From NCBI GenBank assembly GCA_026002025.1, contig BOAU01000020.1, positions 1 to 28,586 of the forward strand: a stretch of DNA of 28,586 bases. Direction: 5' to 3'. Each line of letters opens with the position of its first letter. The stretch's first letter is position 1. This document shows, piece after piece, positions 24,605 through 28,586 of this stretch. The position numbers and the translations under genes are program-made. The stretch comes from Spirochaetia bacterium (GTDB lineage Bacteria > Spirochaetota > Spirochaetia > Treponematales > Breznakiellaceae). The notes under the pieces were generated by a model. The model ran no database searches. It saw only the letters and a program-made list of their open reading frames with translations, and was not told the DNA's origin.

Positions 24605-24629
24605 AAATTGAAAAATCGTTGAATATTTC

Positions 24630-24679
24630 TTGACACTCTGAAAAAGAGTGTATACTATTAGAATGTAACCGGTTACATT
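24630..24679 (+). promoter_or_regulatory. Promoter with LacI-type operator for the second importer
   Basis: TTGACA (24630-24635) is followed by TATACT (24651-24656, 15-base spacing) or TACTAT (24653-24658, 17 bases). AATGTAACCGGTTACATT (24662-24679) is a perfect 18-bp palindrome with the central CG typical of LacI-family sites, placed at the start of transcription. ACACTCT and AGAGTGT (24633-24639 / 24645-24651) form another inverted repeat between -35 and -10. Confidence 0.8.
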
Positions 24680-24741
24680 TTTTTTGATGATGATAATGAC
24701 CGGCGGTTCAAAAAATAGAAAATGGAGCGTAGAACAGGGTC

Positions 24742-25683
24742 ATGGATAAACATAAAACAAATCCGATTAAGCCCAACGGGCGAAGAAAACAGGGGTTCCA
24801 GCTTTTTTTGATTTCGGTTCCCTTCCTGGCGGCCTACCTTGTTTTTTCCTATCTCCCGCTTTTCGGCTGGACCTACGCCTTCTTTGACTACCGGGCCGGT
24901 TTGAAGCTGTTCAATACCCCCTTCGCCGGGTTCAAGTACTTCACCTCCATGGTATCCAATTCGGTGCTCAAGGCCGATGTACTGCGGGTGCTTGTCAACA
25001 CCTTCGGCATCAGCGGGTTGGGCATTTTGACATCATTCCTTCCCATGTTCTTCGCCATCGCGCTTTCTGAAATACGGACAAACAAGTACCGCCGGGTGGT
25101 GCAGACCATCACCACCATCCCCAATTTTATAAGCTGGGTCATTGTGTACTCTCTGGCGTTCGTGCTGTTTTCGGTGAACGACGGCGTGGTCAACAAGGTT
25201 TTTGTTGACCTTGGTATCTTTGAAGGCCCCTATAACTTTTTGGCGTCCGACAAGCATGTGTGGCTTACCATGTGGGCATGGGGCACATGGAAGGGCCTTG
25301 GTTGGAGTTCCATTATCTATTACGCGACCATAACCGGCATAGACGCGGAGCTTTTCGAAGCGGCCACCGTGGACGGCGCCAACCGTATACAGCGGATAAC
25401 CCATATTACCATCCCCAGCCTGATGCCGACTTTTTCCGTGCTGCTGCTCCTTTCAATATCCAACTTCCTCAACAGCGGTACGGATCAATACTATGTTTTC
25501 CAGAACGCCATGAACCGGCAGCATATTGAGGTGCTCGATCTCTATGTATACAACCGGGGCTTTGTGGGCAGGGACATTCCCTTCTCGATCGCGGTGGGTA
25601 TTTTGAAAACCCTGGTGAGCGTGACGCTGCTGTTCGCGGCTAACGGGATTTCAAAGTTAATCCGTAAAGAAAGTATCTTTTAA
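24742..25683 (+). CDS. ABC transporter permease, LplB type
   Basis: This is a 313-residue inner-membrane permease of the CUT1/LplB branch. It shows F-L-A-A-Y-L-V-F-S-Y-L-P-L-F-G-W near the N-terminus and the EAA loop E-A-A-T-V-D-G-A-N-R followed by H-I-T-I-P-S-L. In Bacillus and Treponema relatives these import complex oligosaccharides, often uronic-acid-containing. The ribosome binding site is weak: CAGGGT ends one base before ATG 24742, and GGAG at 24724 is far. Partner of the gene that follows at 25698. The substrate is unknown. Confidence 0.9.
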   Translation: MDKHKTNPIKPNGRRKQGFQLFLISVPFLAAYLVFSYLPLFGWTYAFFDYRAGLKLFNTPFAGFKYFTSMVSNSVLKADVLRVLVNTFGISGLGILTSFLPMFFAIALSEIRTNKYRRVVQTITTIPNFISWVIVYSLAFVLFSVNDGVVNKVFVDLGIFEGPYNFLASDKHVWLTMWAWGTWKGLGWSSIIYYATITGIDAELFEAATVDGANRIQRITHITIPSLMPTFSVLLLLSISNFLNSGTDQYYVFQNAMNRQHIEVLDLYVYNRGFVGRDIPFSIAVGILKTLVSVTLLFAANGISKLIRKESIF

Positions 25684-25697
25684 GGCAGGCTGAAACA

Positions 25698-26594
25698 ATG
25701 ATTAAAAAGCAGAAGATAGGCGGCCTGGACATAGGCGTCTATGTCGTTACGTTCCTTTTTACGCTGCTCTGTTTTTATCCTTTCTATTATGTGTTCATCA
25801 ATACCATCTCGGATAACGATCTGGTGGCGCGCGGCGAGGTGGTGCTCTTTCCCATGGGGGTGCAGTTCCGTAATTACCAGGAGATTTTCAAGCTCAAGGA
25901 GCTTCCCCAGGCAACCCTTGTTTCCATAGCGCGGACGGTTATCGGCACCGTATGTACCCTTATATCTTCCGCATTCCTGGGGTACTGCATGACGAAACAG
26001 GAATACTGGTGCCGCAAGTTCTGGTATCGTTTCATTATTATTACCATGTATTTCAGCGCCGGGGTTATTCCCTGGTATCTTTTAATGAACAGTCTGCACT
26101 TGACCAATAATTTTCTGGGCTACATACTCCCCGCCCTTGTGTCGCCTTTTAACCTTATTCTGATAAAAACCTATATTGAATCCATCCCGCCTGCGCTGGA
26201 AGAATCGGCGGAGATAGACGGCGCCGGTTATGTTACCCGGTTCGCAAAGATCGTACTGCCCCTCGCCCAGCCCATCATGGCGACTATCGCCGTATTCGCC
26301 GCGGTAGGTCAATGGAATTCCTTTATGGACACGGTGTACCTGATGACGGACAGCAAATATTTCACCCTGCAGTTCATGTTGTATAAGTTCCTCAAGGAAA
26401 CGGATCAACTGGCCAATATGATGCGTAACTCGGTTGGAGTAAACGCGGCCACTATAGTAGCCGCCCAGCAGTTGACCCCTCTGGGGGTGCGCTTCACGGT
26501 GACCATGGTAACGCTTATCCCCATACTCCTCGTGTATCCGTTCTTCCAGCGTTATTTTGTCAAGGGGATCATGATAGGGGCGGTAAAAGGATAA
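25698..26594 (+). CDS. ABC transporter permease, LplC type
   Basis: This is a 298-residue membrane permease, second half of the LplB/LplC pair. It has the family-typical Y-P-F-Y-Y-V-F-I-N-T-I-S-D, a coupling loop E-E-S-A-E-I-D-G-A-G, Q-W-N-S-F-M-D, and the C-terminus F-V-K-G-I-M-I-G-A-V-K-G. It begins 14 bases after the LplB stop. With its neighbour it forms the channel; the ATPase must come from elsewhere in the genome. Confidence 0.92.
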   Translation: MIKKQKIGGLDIGVYVVTFLFTLLCFYPFYYVFINTISDNDLVARGEVVLFPMGVQFRNYQEIFKLKELPQATLVSIARTVIGTVCTLISSAFLGYCMTKQEYWCRKFWYRFIIITMYFSAGVIPWYLLMNSLHLTNNFLGYILPALVSPFNLILIKTYIESIPPALEESAEIDGAGYVTRFAKIVLPLAQPIMATIAVFAAVGQWNSFMDTVYLMTDSKYFTLQFMLYKFLKETDQLANMMRNSVGVNAATIVAAQQLTPLGVRFTVTMVTLIPILLVYPFFQRYFVKGIMIGAVKG

Positions 26595-26598
26595 AGTA

Positions 26599-26632
26599 CA
26601 ATTCAGCAAAGCCGAATTGAGCTTTATTTTTT
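26599..26632 (+). terminator. Weak hairpin with T-rich tail before the binding-protein gene
   Basis: CAATTC (26599-26604) pairs with GAATTG (26614-26619), with further G-C pairs inside and loop AAA; the tail is CTTTATTTTTT. The position matches that of the hairpin at 8095 on the other side of a binding-protein gene, so it may attenuate or protect a message end. The stem is short and has a mismatch. Confidence 0.4.
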
Positions 26633-26659
26633 AAATATATTTTCTTTATTGGAGGAGCT

Positions 26660-28360
26660 ATGAAAAGATTTTGTTTCTTGATGGTGTCCGCGCTGTTAGC
26701 GGCGGGCATGGTATTTGGCGGCGGCCAGAAGAATACTTCTGCCGGGGGCACGGTAAACCTGGAAATATTTCCTGAGTTTGGCTACATGAATTACATCACC
26801 CGTGATGAGTCGGGCTGGTTTCTTGATTACCTCAAGGAAACCCTGAACATTACCATAAGCGGGCGGACGGTTCCCGGCGATCAGACCCGGGCGGTGTTTC
26901 AAAACATGCTGGCCTCCGGCCAGATGACCGACATCGTTAACATTACCAGCCTGGAAGATTTTCAGGACGGGGTGAACGCCGGCCTTTTCCTTGATCTGGA
27001 AAAGTACCGGGATCAACTGCCCAACCTGTACAACAACCCTGTTTATAAGAACATGGTTCAGTTCAACAAGGACAGTTATGGGAAGGGGACCGCGCTCTAC
27101 GGTGTCAATGAGCAGACCGGAAAGTCCATCTCCTTAAACTTCCAGCCGGTCATACGCTGGGACCTCTATGAGAAACTTGGTTCCCCCAGGATCAACACCA
27201 TGGATGATCTTATTCCCCTCTTGAAAAGGATGATGGAACTGGAACCGAGAACTGAAACCGGCAAGAAAACCTATGGCGCAGGCTTCTTCCCCGAATGGGA
27301 CGGCAACACCATGGCGTATTCGCGGTTCTTTAGCGCCATCTGGGGCGGGGGCGATTATCTTCCTTCCATTCATATTGAAATGACAGAGCCCGGCTATGCC
27401 GGCGATGTCCGCTCAATTTTCGAGGATTCAAGTTATATCAAGAAGGTGCTGAAATGGTTCTATGACGCTAATCAGGCCGGCATACTCGATCCCGATTCGG
27501 CAACCCAGCCCTATTCGACCTACGATGCGAAAGTTAAGGACGGGGGTGTTTTCCTCGTCCTCTGGGAATGGTCCGCCAACGGGTACAATACCCCCGCGCA
27601 TGTGACCGCCGCCGATCCCAAAGGGTTTGCCCAGATTTTGACCGGGGACATGAGGATTCCGATTGTGCCTGATTATGTTACCGGGAAAACCGACCGCTTT
27701 ATCGCGATTGGGAAGAACACAAAAAACCCCGAAGCCGCGGTTAAATTCCTCAACTGGTACTGTTCCCCGGAAGCCATGACGGTGCTTTTCAATCTTCCTG
27801 AGGGGATATTCTGGGAGAAAGGATCGGATGGTAAGGCGGTGATCAAGGAGTCGGCGTGGCAATACATTGATAACGTCGACAGCATCGTTCCCGAGCTGAA
27901 GTCCCCCTTTACCCGCGCCAATCAGATCATGCTGGACCCGATGGTAGGACATGGGGAAATCAACCCCATTACCGGCCGCTATGTACACCTTGGAGACTGG
28001 GATCAGGTCATACAGCATAACAACGCGAACAACAAGATCTTCCAGAAATGGAGCCAGTATTACGGCGGGGTTTCCAGCTATTATGACCTGGTGACCAAAA
28101 ACAACGTAGCATCAAAGGTTCCCAGCTGGACGCAGGCAATGCCCCCGGTCCCCAACGACATTACCAACATTGCTAACCAGATTGGTGAAGTCTGCAAAAC
28201 CAATTTCTACAAGATGGTTTATGCCGCCAACCAGGCCGAGTTCGACGCCCTGTGGAAGGATGCGCGGGACAAGGCCAACGTGCTGGGCATGCAGAAGATC
28301 CTTGACTGGAGCAAAACTGCCGTCAACCAGGCCAAGGCTACGGTAGCAAAGTTTAATTAA
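26660..28360 (+). CDS. Extracellular oligosaccharide-binding protein, LplA/LipO type
   Basis: This 566-residue solute-binding protein has a signal peptide (K-R-F-C-F-L-M-V ...) ending M-V-F-G-G-G-Q. The only early cysteine (C5) is in the wrong place for a lipobox, so it is probably a soluble periplasmic protein. The large size (560 rather than ~430) and motifs such as W-E-W-S-A-N-G and K-F-L-N-W-Y-C-S-P-E fit the LplA/LipO binding proteins paired with LplB/LplC. GGAGGAG (26651-26657) lies close to ATG 26660. It should bind the oligosaccharide for the permeases upstream. Do not confuse this LplA with the lipoate ligase of the same symbol. Confidence 0.92.
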   Translation: MKRFCFLMVSALLAAGMVFGGGQKNTSAGGTVNLEIFPEFGYMNYITRDESGWFLDYLKETLNITISGRTVPGDQTRAVFQNMLASGQMTDIVNITSLEDFQDGVNAGLFLDLEKYRDQLPNLYNNPVYKNMVQFNKDSYGKGTALYGVNEQTGKSISLNFQPVIRWDLYEKLGSPRINTMDDLIPLLKRMMELEPRTETGKKTYGAGFFPEWDGNTMAYSRFFSAIWGGGDYLPSIHIEMTEPGYAGDVRSIFEDSSYIKKVLKWFYDANQAGILDPDSATQPYSTYDAKVKDGGVFLVLWEWSANGYNTPAHVTAADPKGFAQILTGDMRIPIVPDYVTGKTDRFIAIGKNTKNPEAAVKFLNWYCSPEAMTVLFNLPEGIFWEKGSDGKAVIKESAWQYIDNVDSIVPELKSPFTRANQIMLDPMVGHGEINPITGRYVHLGDWDQVIQHNNANNKIFQKWSQYYGGVSSYYDLVTKNNVASKVPSWTQAMPPVPNDITNIANQIGEVCKTNFYKMVYAANQAEFDALWKDARDKANVLGMQKILDWSKTAVNQAKATVAKFN

Positions 28361-28379
28361 GAAAAGGGAGAAGAAAAAC

Positions 28380-28456
28380 AACCACAGACCTCACGGACAG
28401 GACAGACAAGGATCATCAATTTATCTTGTCCGTGAGTGTCTGTGAGGTCTGTGGTT
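28380..28456. repeat. Long imperfect inverted repeat, family member 3
   Basis: The left arm starts AACCACAGACCTCAC (28380 on); the right arm ends GTGAGGTCTGTGGTT at 28456. The outer 15 bases pair perfectly, and the arms continue with mismatches to about 28411 / 28424. It lies 19 bases after the binding-protein stop and could serve as its terminator, though no long T-run follows. Related to 12127 and 17980. Confidence 0.8.
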
Positions 28457-28494
28457 ATAAATTCTTCCTTATTAGTCTTACAAGGCACAACGGC

Positions 28495-28523
28495 TTGTCT
28501 TTTTTTGTACCACAACTCATACT
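28495..28523 (+). promoter_or_regulatory. Possible promoter of the right-edge gene
   Basis: TTGTCT (28495-28500) and CATACT (28518-28523) are 17 bases apart and lie 18 bases before the start codon at 28541. Each matches the consensus in four of six places, so this is weak. Confidence 0.3.
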
Positions 28524-28540
28524 GCTGTATGGAGAATTGT

Positions 28541-28586
28541 ATGGATAAGTATATCAGCAAATACGGTTTTAAAATAATTGAGGACC
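28541..28586 (+). CDS. Start of an unidentified gene, cut by the window edge
   Basis: ATG 28541 follows GGAG (28531-28534) by 6 bases and the frame stays open to the edge: M-D-K-Y-I-S-K-Y-G-F-K-I-I-E-D. The spacing to the ribosome binding site and the promoter-like sequence upstream support a real start. Fifteen residues are too few to assign a family. Confidence 0.5.
   Translation, partial: MDKYISKYGFKIIED

Overview
The window looks like a carbohydrate-utilisation region of a spirochaete, most likely a Treponema-like anaerobe. The pointers are solute-binding proteins whose signal peptides end in V-F-A-G-G or V-F-G-G-G without a lipobox cysteine, LplABC-type transporters, a fused-E1 2-oxoacid dehydrogenase and a moderately GC-rich composition with many G and C runs. 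The genus assignment is inference; there is no rRNA gene to test it. Nothing in the window looks like phage, transposase or CRISPR.

Layout. (1) 1-1349: the 3' part of a polysaccharide-export protein (SLBB domains), a strong terminator, a tRNA-Thr(CGU) gene and a perfect 13-bp hairpin. (2) 1350-10808, plus strand: a rhamnoside/rhamnogalacturonide operon with a GH4 glycosidase, a six-hairpin-type glycoside hydrolase, a sugar ABC importer (two permeases and a binding protein), rhaB and rhaA. (3) 15962-10810, minus strand and convergent with the first operon: a RhaE-like class II aldolase, a PHP-domain protein, a SrlD/RhaW-like short-chain dehydrogenase with an N-terminal extension, and a sorbose-1-phosphate-reductase-like alcohol dehydrogenase. 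The first three are joined by ATGA stop/start overlaps. (4) 16059-23499, plus strand: lipoate-protein ligase, a DeoR regulator with its own promoter, then E2, E3 and a fused E1 alpha-beta of a 2-oxoacid dehydrogenase complex. (5) 23576-28360: a LacI regulator, a perfect LacI-type operator and a second importer of the LplB/LplC/binding-protein type. (6) The start of an unidentified gene at the right edge.

How the genes could work together. Oligosaccharides are imported, split in the cytoplasm by the two hydrolases (neither has a signal peptide), and rhamnose goes through RhaA and RhaB to rhamnulose-1-phosphate. The aldolase would give DHAP and L-lactaldehyde, which the SDR or the MDR dehydrogenase would oxidise or reduce. 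The lipoate ligase would supply the cofactor for the neighbouring dehydrogenase complex, which would convert pyruvate (or acetoin or another 2-oxoacid) to an acyl-CoA. The PHP protein has no assigned step in this pathway and is the most interesting gene here. Neither ABC system has an ATPase gene in the window.

Non-coding structure worth attention: three related long inverted repeats (about 12127-12206, 17980-18061, 28380-28456); a short palindrome, ACAGTA-A-TACTGT, recurring in the same reading frame inside two unrelated genes and encoding D-S-N-T-V; a divergent operator-like region at 15983-16028; and a predicted near-leaderless transcript for the lipoate ligase.
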